Assembly: GCF_020164955.1 (NCBI RefSeq)
Contig: NZ_JAIUHG010000022.1
Coordinates: forward strand, 1 to 64,000
Length of the DNA stretch: 64,000 bases
Source: Mesorhizobium sp. CA8
Lineage (GTDB): Bacteria; Pseudomonadota; Alphaproteobacteria; Rhizobiales; Rhizobiaceae
Reading direction: 5' to 3'
Both the position numbers and the translations under genes were made by a program. Within the stretch, counting starts at the first letter, position 1, and every line of letters begins with the position of its first letter. Below the pieces are notes generated by a model. That model saw only the letters and a program-made list of their open reading frames with translations, was not told the DNA's origin and ran no database searches. Shown one piece after another: positions 8,466 to 17,708 of this stretch.

Positions 8466-10787
8466 ATGAACGAGGCAGTTCGAAATCCGGCTCAACCAAT
8501 CATCGAGATCGAGAACCTCTCGATCTCCTTCTTCACCCGCAAGGGCGAGATCCCGGCCGTGATGGATTTTTCCTGCACGGTCATGCCCGGCGAGGCGATG
8601 GGCATCGTCGGCGAGTCCGGCTGCGGCAAGTCGACCGTGTCGCTCGGCATCATGCGCGACCTCTCCAATATCGGGAAGATCGTCGGCGGCAAGATCAAAT
8701 TCCAGGGCAAGGACATGGGTGAGCTCTCCGAGGATGAGCTGCGCTCGATCCGCGGCAACAAGATCGCCATGATCTACCAGGAGCCGATGGCGAGCCTTAA
8801 CCCGGCGATGAAGATCGGCCAGCAGCTGATGGAAGTGCCGCTGATCCACGACAAGGTGTCGAAGGAAGAGGCGTACAACCGCGCCCTGGAGATGGTGCGG
8901 GCGGTGAAGCTGCCCGATCCTGAGCGCATGATGCGCTCCTATCCGCACCAGCTTTCCGGCGGGCAGCAGCAGCGCATTGTGATCGCCATGGCGCTGCTGT
9001 CGAAACCGGCGCTGCTTCTGCTCGACGAGCCGACCACCGCGCTCGACGTCACCGTCGAGGCCGGCATCGTCGAGCTGGTCAAGGGTCTGGGCGAGAAGTT
9101 CGGCACCTCGATGATCTTCGTGTCGCACAATCTCGGCCTCATTCTCGAGACCTGCGACAAGATCACGGTGATGTATTCCGGCGAGGCGGTCGAGACCGGC
9201 AAGATCGAGGACGTGTTCGACCGGATGCGCCATCCCTACACGCAAGGGCTGTTCCGTTCGATCCCGCTGCCGGGCGCCGACAAGAATTCACGGCCGCTGA
9301 TCTCCATTCCCGGCCAGTTGCCGCTGCCGCATGAGCGGCCGAAGGGCTGCAATTTCGGTCCGCGCTGCCACCATTTCGTCGAGGGCGTCTGCAATGCGGC
9401 GGAAATCCCGATGATCCCGGTCGAGGGCCATGAGGGGCATTTCTCGCGCTGCGTGCGCTTCAACGAGATCGACTGGGAGGCGCTGCCGCCCGGCGCCAAG
9501 AAGGTCAACGAAAAGGTCGAGCCCGGCGCGCCGGTGCTGAAGATTCAGGATCTCAAGAAGTATTACAAGGTCGGCGGCAGCGAGGTGTTCGGCTCAAGCG
9601 AAGGCCGCGTCGTCAAGGCCAACGAGACGATCTCGTTCACCGCGCGCGAATCCGAGACGGTGGCGATCGTCGGCGAGTCCGGCTGCGGAAAGTCGACGCT
9701 GGCCAAGGTGCTGCTGGGCCTCGAGACCGCCAGCTCCGGCACGGTGACTTTAGCCAACAAGGAGATTCAGTCGACAGGCATCGAGAAACGCGGCGTCGAT
9801 ACGGTGTCGTCGATCCAGATGGTGTTCCAGAACCCGTTCGACACGCTGAACCCCAGCCACACGGTCGGCTCGCAGATCATCCGCACGCTGGAGAAGTTCA
9901 ATGTCGGCAAGAATGTCGCAGAGCGGCGCCAGCGCATGCTGGAACTGCTCGACCTAGTGAAGCTGCCGCGCGCCTTCGAGACCCGCAAGCCGCGCCAGCT
10001 ATCGGGCGGCCAGAAGCAGCGCATCGGCGTCGCGCGCGCCTTTGCCGGCGACGCCAAGGTGGTGGTGGCCGACGAGCCGGTCTCGGCGCTCGACGTCTCG
10101 GTGCAGGCAGCGGTGACCGAGCTGTTGATGGATATCCAGCGCAAGAACAAGACGACGATGCTGTTCATCAGCCACGATCTGTCGGTGGTGCGCTACATCG
10201 CCGACCGCGTCGTCGTCATGTATCTCGGCTATATCGTCGAGCAAGGCACGACCGACCAGATATTCTCGCCGCCTTACCATCCCTATACCGAGGCGCTGCT
10301 GTCGGCGATCCCGATCGCCGACACCAGCGTGGTCAAGAAACATATCGTGCTGGAAGGCGACATTCCCTCGGCAATGAACCCGCCGACCGGCTGCCCCTTC
10401 CAGACGCGCTGCGGCTACAAGAAGCTGGTCCCCGACAATCTGTGCGAGACGAAAGTGCCGCCGGTGAAGAATCTCGGCGGCGGCCATACGAGCCTGTGCT
10501 GGCTTTCGGACGACGTGCTGGCCAGGATGGAGCCGGTCATCAGGTTCGACAAGGAACATGCCGCGCGTGAAGGCGTGCCGGACGACGCGCCGCAGGGCGA
10601 GGGGCCGGGCTTTGCTGGTTCGCCGCCGCAGCGTCCTGACGGCAAAAACGCCAGCGCGGAGGCCGACGCGATCGGAAAAGGCGTCGAGGACAACGACGAG
10701 GTGCTCAAAGCCCGTCGCCACGAAGTGCGCGACGAGGATTCGGAAACCGGTGTCTCAAGGCCGAAGGACACGACAAGGCGGCACTAA
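8466..10787 (+). CDS. ABC transporter ATP-binding protein, fused DppD-DppF type
   Basis: One 773-aa chain carries both nucleotide-binding domains of the importer. NBD1 has Walker A GESGCGKST at 49-57, LSGGQ at 163-167 and Walker B LLLLDEP at 183-189; NBD2 has a second GESGCGKST near 402-410, with LSGGQ and a VADEP Walker B after it. Each is followed by the Cys-containing oligo/dipeptide C-terminal extension ('GCNFGPRC', 'GCPFQTRC'). After about residue 690 comes a hydrophilic, probably disordered tail of some 80 residues rich in Asp, Glu and Arg, not expected in DppF. I chose ATG 8466, with GGAG at 8456-8459, over an upstream TTG. The gene closes the operon. Confidence 0.92.
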   Translation: MNEAVRNPAQPIIEIENLSISFFTRKGEIPAVMDFSCTVMPGEAMGIVGESGCGKSTVSLGIMRDLSNIGKIVGGKIKFQGKDMGELSEDELRSIRGNKIAMIYQEPMASLNPAMKIGQQLMEVPLIHDKVSKEEAYNRALEMVRAVKLPDPERMMRSYPHQLSGGQQQRIVIAMALLSKPALLLLDEPTTALDVTVEAGIVELVKGLGEKFGTSMIFVSHNLGLILETCDKITVMYSGEAVETGKIEDVFDRMRHPYTQGLFRSIPLPGADKNSRPLISIPGQLPLPHERPKGCNFGPRCHHFVEGVCNAAEIPMIPVEGHEGHFSRCVRFNEIDWEALPPGAKKVNEKVEPGAPVLKIQDLKKYYKVGGSEVFGSSEGRVVKANETISFTARESETVAIVGESGCGKSTLAKVLLGLETASSGTVTLANKEIQSTGIEKRGVDTVSSIQMVFQNPFDTLNPSHTVGSQIIRTLEKFNVGKNVAERRQRMLELLDLVKLPRAFETRKPRQLSGGQKQRIGVARAFAGDAKVVVADEPVSALDVSVQAAVTELLMDIQRKNKTTMLFISHDLSVVRYIADRVVVMYLGYIVEQGTTDQIFSPPYHPYTEALLSAIPIADTSVVKKHIVLEGDIPSAMNPPTGCPFQTRCGYKKLVPDNLCETKVPPVKNLGGGHTSLCWLSDDVLARMEPVIRFDKEHAAREGVPDDAPQGEGPGFAGSPPQRPDGKNASAEADAIGKGVEDNDEVLKARRHEVRDEDSETGVSRPKDTTRRH

Positions 10788-10801
10788 CCCGGGGACGGTT
10801 G

Positions 10802-11392
10802 TCAGCTGCCGCATTGCCGTAGCTGCGCCTGGTAGTCGCGGGCCATCTGGTCGGTGGCGCGCGCGTAGCTTTGAACGCCGGCGTCGCCGCGGTTGCCGCG
10901 GCCATAGGCTGTCCAGCCGAGATAGTAGGCCAGATAGAGGTTGTAGGTGTCGTTGCGGGCGACACCGAAAGTGTCGGCGGTCTTGGAGTGGTACCAGCCA
11001 ACGAAATCGATGGCGTCGGCAAAGTGCGTGCGGCGCGCCGCCCAGTTGCCGGTCTCGCTTTGATATTGCGACCATGTGCCGTCCAGCGCCTGCGAGTAGC
11101 CGGTGGCGCTCGAGACATGCGTCCACGGGATGAAGCCGAGCAGCTTGGTGCGCGGCGGGCGGGCATTGCTCTTGAAGCCGGATTCCTTGCGCACCGTCGC
11201 CATCAGCACGGGAACGGGAATGCCGTATTTCTGCTCGGTCCGCTCGGCGGCGGATTGCCAGTTGTCGAACCAGCCGTCATTCTGGTCGAAGACGGCGCAG
11301 ACATTGTTGATGTGGCTGGGCGCCGTCGCGCATGCCGAAAGCGCCAGCAGCACGGGAACAGCGACAATTTTACTAAAACTCGACCTACACAT
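10802..11392 (-). CDS. Lipoprotein with SLT-like lytic transglycosylase fold
   Basis: A 196-aa lipoprotein: the signal peptide ends in the lipobox L-S-A-C with lipidated Cys21. The rest looks like a small soluble-lytic-transglycosylase (SLT/lysozyme-like) domain, with the candidate catalytic Glu70 in 'TVRKESGF', the 'GYSQALDGTW' block and a Tyr-rich 'YNLYLAYYLGW' block near the C-terminus. It probably cleaves peptidoglycan glycan strands at the inner face of the outer membrane. It converges on the ABC operon with only 14 bases between them and no clear terminator. The enzyme class is a family-level inference. Confidence 0.8.
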   Translation of the reverse strand: MCRSSFSKIVAVPVLLALSACATAPSHINNVCAVFDQNDGWFDNWQSAAERTEQKYGIPVPVLMATVRKESGFKSNARPPRTKLLGFIPWTHVSSATGYSQALDGTWSQYQSETGNWAARRTHFADAIDFVGWYHSKTADTFGVARNDTYNLYLAYYLGWTAYGRGNRGDAGVQSYARATDQMARDYQAQLRQCGS

Positions 11393-11602
11393 TAGAAGAC
11401 GAATAGGCCGAAATCATAAAAGGAGTGTTGCGCGCTTCCTTAACGCGGGCTGGGAGGTGCGAAAAGCTGAGTATCGATATTTCGACTGCTCGTGTCGCTA
11501 TTCTTTTCCTCGATTTTGAAAAATGCCGCCTTGGCTAAAATCACGCCGGCAAATGGCGAATTCCTGACAGCTCGCATGTGATGCCGGCGCTCTGATGCGC
11601 GC

Positions 11603-13141
11603 ATGAGCGAACCAAGACGCAAGCGCGGTGCCGAGCGCATCAGCAACCGGGGACCAGCCGCCATCCCGCAACTGCCGGCGCGGCGGGTGGAGAATCCCTA
11701 TGCGCCGATGGAGCTGCTGTCGGCCGACCAGATCGAGGCCATCCACCAGGCATCGATGCACATCCTGGAGAATTTCGGTATCGAGGTGATGAGCGCACGC
11801 GCCCTGTCGCTGTTCGAGCGCGCCGGCGCCAGGGTCGACCATGGCTCGATGAATGTGCGTATCGATCGCGGCATGGTCGAGGAGGCGCTGAAGTCGACGC
11901 GCAGCAATTACACGCTTACTCCGCGCAATCCCGCTCGGGCCATCCATCTTGGCGGCAGCATCATCAATTTCACGCTCGTTGCCGGCCCGCCCAATGTGCA
12001 CGACATGGAGCGCGGCCGTCGCGCCGGCAACCTTGCGGATTATTCGGACCTTGTGCGGCTGGCGCAGCATTTCAACTGTATCCACATGCTGGGCAACCAG
12101 GTCTGCGCGCCGATCGAGCTGCCGGCGAACACGCGGCACATGGACACCTATTTCGCCAACCTGACGCTGACCGACAAATGTTTTCATGTCTCGGCGATCG
12201 GCCGGGGCAGGGCGCGGGACGGCATCGAGATGATGGCGATCGCGCGCGGGCTGACGCTCGAGCAGATGGGAGAGGATCCGGGCGTCACCACCATCATTTC
12301 GGTCAACTCGCCGCGCCGCTTCGACGAAATGATGGCCGAAGGGCTGATGACGATGGCCGAATACGGCCAGTCGGTGGCAGTGACGCCGTTCACGCTGATG
12401 GGCGCGATGAGCCCGGTGACGCTTGCCGGCGCGCTGGCGCAGCAGAACGCCGAGGCGTTGTTCGGCATCGTGCTGACGCAGCTCGTGCGTCCGGGCGCGC
12501 CGGTGATGTATGGCGCCTTCACCTCCAATGTCGACATGAAGTCGGGTGCGCCGGCCTTCGGCACGCCGGAAAACACCAAGGCCAACATCGCTTCGGGACA
12601 GCTGGCACGGCGCTACAAATTGCCTTACCGCACGACGCCTGGCTCGGCCTCCAACGCCGCCGATGCGCAGGGCGCCTATGAGACCATGATGGCGCTGTGG
12701 GGCGCGGTGCTCGGCCACGGCAATCTCGTCTATCATGCCGCCGGCTGGCAGGAGGGCGGGCTGACGGCCTCGTTCGAAAAGCTCATCATCGACGTCGAGA
12801 TGATCCAGCACATGATGGAATTCCTGCGGCCGATCGCGGTCGACGATGCGGAGCTTGCGGTGGAGGCGCTGGGCGCGGTGCCGACCGGCGGCCATTTCTT
12901 CGGCGAGCCGCACACGCTGGAGCGCTACGCCACCGCCTTCTACCAGCCGATGCTTTCCAACTGGCAGAATTACGAGGCCTGGCAGGAGGCGGGCGCGCTC
13001 GACACGACGGCGCGCGCGACGCGGCTGTGGAAGAAGGCGCTGGAGGAATATGTCCAGCCGGCCATGGATCCCGCCGTGCGCGAGGCGCTCGAAGCCTATA
13101 TGGCGCGCCGCAAGGAAGCGATCGGGCAGGGTGAGCCGTGA
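11603..13141 (+). CDS. MttB-family (trimethylamine methyltransferase-like) protein without pyrrolysine
   Basis: A 512-aa member of the MttB superfamily of corrinoid-dependent methyltransferases. The frame is read through without an in-frame UAG, so this is a non-pyrrolysine type; characterised relatives (MtgB) demethylate glycine betaine and transfer the methyl to a corrinoid protein. Family features include the N-terminal 'LSADQIEAIHQASMHILENFGIEV' region and the C-terminal 'FFGEPHTLERYATAFYQP' region (quoted in parts: LSADQIEAIH; FGEPHTLERY). The downstream flavoprotein starts 64 bases later on the same strand, which suggests a common role in N-methyl compound breakdown. No corrinoid-binding partner or methylcobalamin:H4folate methyltransferase is in the window. 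The substrate is unproven. Confidence 0.85.
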   Translation: MSEPRRKRGAERISNRGPAAIPQLPARRVENPYAPMELLSADQIEAIHQASMHILENFGIEVMSARALSLFERAGARVDHGSMNVRIDRGMVEEALKSTRSNYTLTPRNPARAIHLGGSIINFTLVAGPPNVHDMERGRRAGNLADYSDLVRLAQHFNCIHMLGNQVCAPIELPANTRHMDTYFANLTLTDKCFHVSAIGRGRARDGIEMMAIARGLTLEQMGEDPGVTTIISVNSPRRFDEMMAEGLMTMAEYGQSVAVTPFTLMGAMSPVTLAGALAQQNAEALFGIVLTQLVRPGAPVMYGAFTSNVDMKSGAPAFGTPENTKANIASGQLARRYKLPYRTTPGSASNAADAQGAYETMMALWGAVLGHGNLVYHAAGWQEGGLTASFEKLIIDVEMIQHMMEFLRPIAVDDAELAVEALGAVPTGGHFFGEPHTLERYATAFYQPMLSNWQNYEAWQEAGALDTTARATRLWKKALEEYVQPAMDPAVREALEAYMARRKEAIGQGEP

Positions 13142-13205
13142 GGAAACAGCTTCCCATCCTGATTCATTTCAATCTCTCAACTCACTGAACCAACGAGAAA
13201 AGTCC

Positions 13206-15632
13206 ATGAAGTCGCATGCAAAGGTCGTAGTCATCGGCGGCGGTGTCGTCGGATGCTCGGTGCTGTTCCATCTTGCCCGCCATGGCTGGACCGATGTCGT
13301 GCTTTTGGAGCGCGACGAGCTGACTTCCGGTTCGACCTGGCATGCGGCCGGCGGCATGCACACCATCAACGGCGACCCCAACGTCGCCAAGCTGCAGAAA
13401 TACACGATCTCGCTTTATAAGGAGATCGAGGAGCTTTCCGGCCAAGCAACCGGCGTGCATCTCACCGGCGGCGTGCTTCTGGCGGCGACCGAGGCTCGGC
13501 TCGACTGGCTGCGCGGCGTGGTTTCCAAGGGCCGCTATCTCGGCATCGATCTCGAAGTGATCTCGGCCAAGGAAGCGGCGGAATTGATGCCGCTCATCGA
13601 TCCCAGCCAGTTTGTCGGCGCCGTGCGCAACAAGGAGGACGGTCACCTCGATCCGTCCGGCGTGACGCATGCCTATGCCAAGGCGGCGCGGAAACTGGGG
13701 GCCGAGGTCGAGCGCTTCACCAAGGTCGAGGACATCGTGCGCCGTCCCGACGGGCTCTGGCGGGTCATCACCAACAAGGGCGATATCATTGCCGAGCATG
13801 TCGTCAATGCCGGCGGGCTCTGGGCGCGCGAGGTCGGCCGCATGGTCGGCCTGGAGCTGCCGGTCCTAGCCATGGAGCACATGTACCTGATCACCGAGGA
13901 CATGCCGGAAGTCGCCGATTGGAACAAGAAGACCGGCACCGAGATCATCCACGCGGTCGATTTCGACGGCGAGCTCTATCTGCGCCAGGAGCGCGGCGGC
14001 ATGCTCATGGGCACCTACGAGAAGGCGAACAAGGTCTGGTCCGAATTTTCCACGCCATGGAATTTCGGCCATGAACTCTTGGAGCCGGACATCGACCGCA
14101 TCGCGCCGTCGCTGGAAGTCGGCTTCCGCCATTTCCCCGCTTTCCAGAAAACCGGCATCAAGCAGATCATCAACGGCCCCTTCACCTTCGCCCCTGACGG
14201 CAATCCGCTGGTCGGTCCGGTGCGCGGCCTGCCGGGCTTCTGGGTCGCCTGCGGCGTCATGGCAGGCTTCAGCCAGGGCGGCGGCGTCGGGCTTGCGCTC
14301 TCCAACTGGATGATCGAGGACGATCCGGGCGCCGACATCTGGGCGATGGACGTGGCGCGCTATGGCGACTGGGCGACGATGGCCTACACCAACGCCAAGG
14401 TGCGCGAGAACTATTCGCGCCGTTTTTCAATCCGCTTCCCCAATGAGGAACTGCCGGCCGGGCGGCCGCTGAAGACGACGCCTCTCTATGACACGCTTGC
14501 CGCCAAGGGCGCGCAATGGGGCGTGTCGTACGGCTTGGAAGTGCCGCTCTGGTATGCGCCGGATGGCGTCAAGGACGAGTTTTCCTGGCGGCGCTCGACC
14601 GACTTCGACCATGTCGCCAAGGAAGTCGCGTCGGTACGCAACGGCGTCGGCCTGTCGGAGATTTCGAACTTCGCCAAATACAAGGTGACGGGCGAGGGCG
14701 CGGCCGCCTGGCTCGATCGGATACTTGCCTGCAAGCTGCCCAAGCGTGGTCGCATGACGCTAGCGCCGATGCTGAAGGAGGACGGCAAGCTGATCGGCGA
14801 TTTCACTTTAGCCAACATCGACGACGCAGAGTGGTTCATCGCCGGCTCAGGTATCGCCGAGCAATATCATATGCGCTGGTTCGAGGCGCATCTGCCCAAG
14901 GACGGCTCGGTGCGCATCGAGGCGCTGGGGCAGAAGCTCACCGGTCTTGCGATCGCCGGGCCGAAGGCGAGGGCGGTGCTCGCCAAAGTAACCCGCGCCG
15001 ACGTTTCCAGCGCGGCCTTCCCCTTCATGGCGGTTGCGCGAATGGATATCGGCATGGCGCCATGCCTGGTCGGCCGCGTCAGCTACACCGGCGACCTCGG
15101 CTATGAGATCTGGGTGGCGCCGGAATACCAGCGCGCCGCCTACCAGACGCTGCTGGCTGCGGGCGAGGAATTTTCGATCGGCCTATTCGGCTCGCGCGCG
15201 CTCAATGCACTGAGGCTGGAAAAGAATTACGGCTCATGGGCGCGGGAGTACCGGCCGATCTACGGGCCGGTCGAGGCCGGACTCGACCGCTTCGTCGCCT
15301 ATGGCAAGGACGCCGATTTCATCGGCAAGCAAGCGGCGCTCGCCGAGCGCAAACAAGGCGGCAAGCTCAGGCTGCGCGCCTTTCTCGTCGAGGCCGCCGA
15401 TGCCGATGTGATCGGCGACGAGGCGATCTGGCATGACGGCGTCGTACGCGGCTGGGTCACCTCCGGCGGCTTCGCGCACAATTCCAAGACGTCGGTCGCC
15501 ATGGGCTATGTGCTGAAGGAGATCGCCGACAGACCGGACGGTTTCGAGATCGAGATCCTCGGCAAGCGCCACAAGGCGCGCGTCCAGGCGGCGCCGCTCT
15601 TCGATGCCAATTTCGAGCGGATGCGCGGCTAG
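13206..15632 (+). CDS. FAD-dependent oxidoreductase, dimethylglycine/sarcosine dehydrogenase-like
   Basis: An 808-aa flavoprotein of the dimethylglycine dehydrogenase/sarcosine dehydrogenase family. The N-terminal DAO domain begins with the FAD motif GGGVVGCS (11-18) and carries 'SGSTWHAAGGM', the region of covalent flavin attachment in relatives. It is followed by an FAO_M segment and a C-terminal GcvT-like folate-binding half (about 430-800). The reaction would be oxidative N-demethylation, with formaldehyde captured as methylene-tetrahydrofolate. ATG 13206 gives the family length; the long open frame upstream is only a shadow over the MttB gene. With that gene it could strip successive methyls from glycine betaine or similar compounds; the exact amine is not determinable. 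Confidence 0.9.
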   Translation: MKSHAKVVVIGGGVVGCSVLFHLARHGWTDVVLLERDELTSGSTWHAAGGMHTINGDPNVAKLQKYTISLYKEIEELSGQATGVHLTGGVLLAATEARLDWLRGVVSKGRYLGIDLEVISAKEAAELMPLIDPSQFVGAVRNKEDGHLDPSGVTHAYAKAARKLGAEVERFTKVEDIVRRPDGLWRVITNKGDIIAEHVVNAGGLWAREVGRMVGLELPVLAMEHMYLITEDMPEVADWNKKTGTEIIHAVDFDGELYLRQERGGMLMGTYEKANKVWSEFSTPWNFGHELLEPDIDRIAPSLEVGFRHFPAFQKTGIKQIINGPFTFAPDGNPLVGPVRGLPGFWVACGVMAGFSQGGGVGLALSNWMIEDDPGADIWAMDVARYGDWATMAYTNAKVRENYSRRFSIRFPNEELPAGRPLKTTPLYDTLAAKGAQWGVSYGLEVPLWYAPDGVKDEFSWRRSTDFDHVAKEVASVRNGVGLSEISNFAKYKVTGEGAAAWLDRILACKLPKRGRMTLAPMLKEDGKLIGDFTLANIDDAEWFIAGSGIAEQYHMRWFEAHLPKDGSVRIEALGQKLTGLAIAGPKARAVLAKVTRADVSSAAFPFMAVARMDIGMAPCLVGRVSYTGDLGYEIWVAPEYQRAAYQTLLAAGEEFSIGLFGSRALNALRLEKNYGSWAREYRPIYGPVEAGLDRFVAYGKDADFIGKQAALAERKQGGKLRLRAFLVEAADADVIGDEAIWHDGVVRGWVTSGGFAHNSKTSVAMGYVLKEIADRPDGFEIEILGKRHKARVQAAPLFDANFERMRG

Positions 15633-15633
15633 A

Positions 15634-15677
15634 GCAATTCCAGGAAAAGTGCGAAGCGGTTTTCCGTCCGGAATTGC
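15634..15677. repeat. REP-like palindrome after the dehydrogenase gene
   Basis: Nested arms GCAATTCC (15634-15641)/GGAATTGC (15670-15677) and GGAAAA/TTTTCC form a hairpin starting right after the stop codon. It matches from memory a short palindrome very common between genes in Rhizobiales genomes, and may serve as a terminator for both convergent genes. Confidence 0.7.
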
Positions 15678-15716
15678 GTCAAAGCAAAAAGCCTCCAGGC
15701 GCGCACCCTTGGATGC

Positions 15717-16109
15717 TCAGGCGCTGCGGCGGTTATCCAGCGCGAAGGCGCCGGACCCGGCGAAGATCAGGTAGAGGAAGATGAAGCAGAAGGAGATCGC
15801 CGAGTCGCCGCCGTTGTTGACGGGGAAGAAGTCTCGCGGAAAGTGCGCCATGAAATAGGCGATGGCCATTTCGCCGGCCAGAAGGAAGGCGACCGGGCGG
15901 GTGAAGAGGCCAAGCGCCAACAGGATGCCGCCGGCGAATTCGAGGATACCGGCAGCCGTCGTCAGCCCGGTGAGGGTGTGCGGCTCGGCGCTGACCGGGA
16001 AGTTGAACAGCTTCTGCGAGCCATGTTCGATGAACTGCAAGGCGGTTATGATGCGCAACACGCCCAGCGCTGGCGGACGGTACTGGGCAAGGCTTTTGAA
16101 AAGCTTCAT
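15717..16109 (-). CDS. DoxX family membrane protein
   Basis: A 130-aa integral membrane protein with four hydrophobic segments and the DoxX-family N-terminal pattern 'LRIITALQFIEHGSQKL', then 'LTTAAGILEFAGGILLALGL' in helix two (20 residues). Family members have been linked to quinone-related redox or thiol stress; the role here is unknown. ATG 16109 has a GGAG ribosome site seven bases upstream on the minus strand. It converges on the dehydrogenase gene over the REP-like hairpin. A second, different DoxX protein is encoded at 22969. Confidence 0.88.
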   Translation of the reverse strand: MKLFKSLAQYRPPALGVLRIITALQFIEHGSQKLFNFPVSAEPHTLTGLTTAAGILEFAGGILLALGLFTRPVAFLLAGEMAIAYFMAHFPRDFFPVNNGGDSAISFCFIFLYLIFAGSGAFALDNRRSA

Positions 16110-16236
16110 CTCAACTCCATTTTACCCCCCTCGGCCTTAGTTTATCGCCCGCCGATGGACCACTCACATCGCATGGGCCGCCATCAACAATCGGTGAGTG
16201 GAAATGGCTTCAAATCCCATATCCTTCTCGTTATGG

Positions 16237-16265
16237 TTGCATATGTATTCTTATGGTTGTATTAC
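16237..16265 (+). promoter_or_regulatory. Possible promoter of the secreted-protein gene
   Basis: TTGCAT (16237-16242), 17 bases, TATTAC (16260-16265), in an unusually AT-rich patch that also holds two copies of TTATGGTTG (16231 and 16251). The gene starts 36 bases further on. Confidence 0.35.
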
Positions 16266-16301
16266 TAGGGTGAAGTATCAAACCAGGCGGGTCCCTCAAC
16301 C

Positions 16302-16793
16302 ATGAAAAAAGTCGTCATCATCAGCCTATTCGCAATCCTTGCGGGCACCAGCTTCGCCGCGGCCGCCGATACCGGCTGCGATGCCTTCAAATGGCCGGTC
16401 ACGCGCGAGCAGGCCCTGTTTGCGGCAGCGCAAGCCGCCCAGTCCGGCGCTACCCTCACGGTCGGGCGAGCGGTGGATTTCTCGCTCGCGGCTGTCGACA
16501 CGGTGAGCTTTGAGGTGCCGCCGGACCGTGCACCGAAAGCCGGCACCTTCGGCGCGACGGCAAATGTGACCGTGCCGCCTGACGGCGAGATCCAGTTCAG
16601 CCTGTCCGACGAGGCCTGGATCGATGTCGTGCAGGACGGCAAGACCGTGAAATCGGCGGCTGTCAGCGGCGTCAAGAACTGCCCGGGGATTCGCAAGAGC
16701 GTGCGCTTCAAGCTCCAGGGCGGCGCGGCCATCGTCCAGCTCAGCGGAGCGAAAAAGGCCGATCTGAAGCTGGCAGTGCTGACGCCGGAGTGA
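16302..16793 (+). CDS. Secreted hypothetical protein
   Basis: A 163-aa protein with a clear Sec signal peptide (K-K, hydrophobic core, cleavage near 'FAAAA' at residue 21). The mature part has two Cys that could form a disulfide (C26 and a second in 'VKNCPGI') and a predicted beta-rich character, ending in an 'AIVQLSGA' strand resembling carbohydrate- or copper-homeostasis periplasmic proteins, but I cannot name a family. It is a single gene with its own promoter and converges on the VOC protein gene 29 bases later. Confidence 0.75.
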   Translation: MKKVVIISLFAILAGTSFAAAADTGCDAFKWPVTREQALFAAAQAAQSGATLTVGRAVDFSLAAVDTVSFEVPPDRAPKAGTFGATANVTVPPDGEIQFSLSDEAWIDVVQDGKTVKSAAVSGVKNCPGIRKSVRFKLQGGAAIVQLSGAKKADLKLAVLTPE

Positions 16794-16822
16794 TCCGGCG
16801 CCAGTCTGTCAGGTAGGCACTG

Positions 16823-17599
16823 CTACCGTGCCGGCGCCAGCAAAGCGAAATGCGCGCCTTGCGGGTCTTGGCACTGGATGATCCACTGACCGCTCGGCAC
16901 GTCCATCGGACCCATGATGACCTTGCCGCCATTGTCGGTGACGCGTTTGGCAGCGGCGTCGATGGCGTCGACGTTGAAATAGAACTGCCAGACGGGAACC
17001 GGGATCTGCGGCGGCTTGTTCATGATGCCGCCGCCGGATTCGGGGCCGGCGCCGAAGGTCTGGTAGATACCCATCTCGCCCATGTCGAACTGGCCGGCAC
17101 TCTCCCAGCCGAACTGGCTGGAATAGAAATCGAAAGCGGCTTTCCAGTCCGAAGTGTAGAGCTCATGCCAGCCGACATGGCCGGGCGTGGTCGCCGGCAC
17201 CGGCGGCTGCTCCGGCTGGTTGGGCTGCAAGAACATGAAGGAAGCTCCTTGCGGATCGGCGACGACGGCGAAGCGGCCGACGCCCGGAATGTCGTCCGGC
17301 GCGCGATGGACCGCACCGCCGGCGTCCTTGAGCGCTTGCGTCGAGGCGTCGGCGTCCTTGGTGTAGATGTAGCCCATCCAGGCCGGCGGCATATCCATCT
17401 TGGCGGGCTCCTCCGGCATCGTCATCAGCCCGCCGACGCCGCGTACGCTGGAATTCACCACGATGTAGCGGGGCATGCCGGGCGCCTTGTCGAAGGGTTC
17501 GGCTTTCCAGCCGACAACGGCGGTGTAGAAAGCCTCGGCGGCGTCGAGGTCGGTGGTCATCAACTCGTACCAGAAGAAAGGCTGCGGGGATTTCGGCAT
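16823..17599 (-). CDS. Two-domain VOC (glyoxalase/bleomycin-resistance) family protein
   Basis: A 258-aa protein of two tandem VOC domains (about 5-125 and 135-256), each opening with a conserved Trp-Glu/His-Glu-Leu block ('FFWYELMTTD', 'VGWHELYTSD') and ending with 'DPQGA.F' elements. This architecture is common in stand-alone VOC proteins of actinobacteria and rhizobia, usually of unknown substrate; related proteins bind metals or small hydrophobic compounds. ATG 17599 with a GGAG site upstream is preferred to a start 26 codons earlier, which lacks similarity to the domain. Confidence 0.87.
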   Translation of the reverse strand: MPKSPQPFFWYELMTTDLDAAEAFYTAVVGWKAEPFDKAPGMPRYIVVNSSVRGVGGLMTMPEEPAKMDMPPAWMGYIYTKDADASTQALKDAGGAVHRAPDDIPGVGRFAVVADPQGASFMFLQPNQPEQPPVPATTPGHVGWHELYTSDWKAAFDFYSSQFGWESAGQFDMGEMGIYQTFGAGPESGGGIMNKPPQIPVPVWQFYFNVDAIDAAAKRVTDNGGKVIMGPMDVPSGQWIIQCQDPQGAHFALLAPAR

Positions 17600-17708
17600 G
17601 GTCGGTCTCCTCACGGTTCGGGCAGCGATCGCGGTTCGATTCATCCTAGGACGATCCTGGCGCCAGAAATCCGACATCTGGGCCAGAATTCGAGGACGGC
17701 AAGCGGCT

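Noticed and set aside
11603..13141. Pyrrolysine-containing trimethylamine methyltransferase
   Set aside because: The reading frame has no internal UAG codon, so the enzyme belongs to the non-pyrrolysine branch of the MttB family.
12846..13205. N-terminal extension of the dimethylglycine-dehydrogenase-like gene
   Set aside because: The frame is open upstream but overlaps the MttB-family gene and has Arg-rich shadow composition; the FAD motif starts right after ATG 13206.
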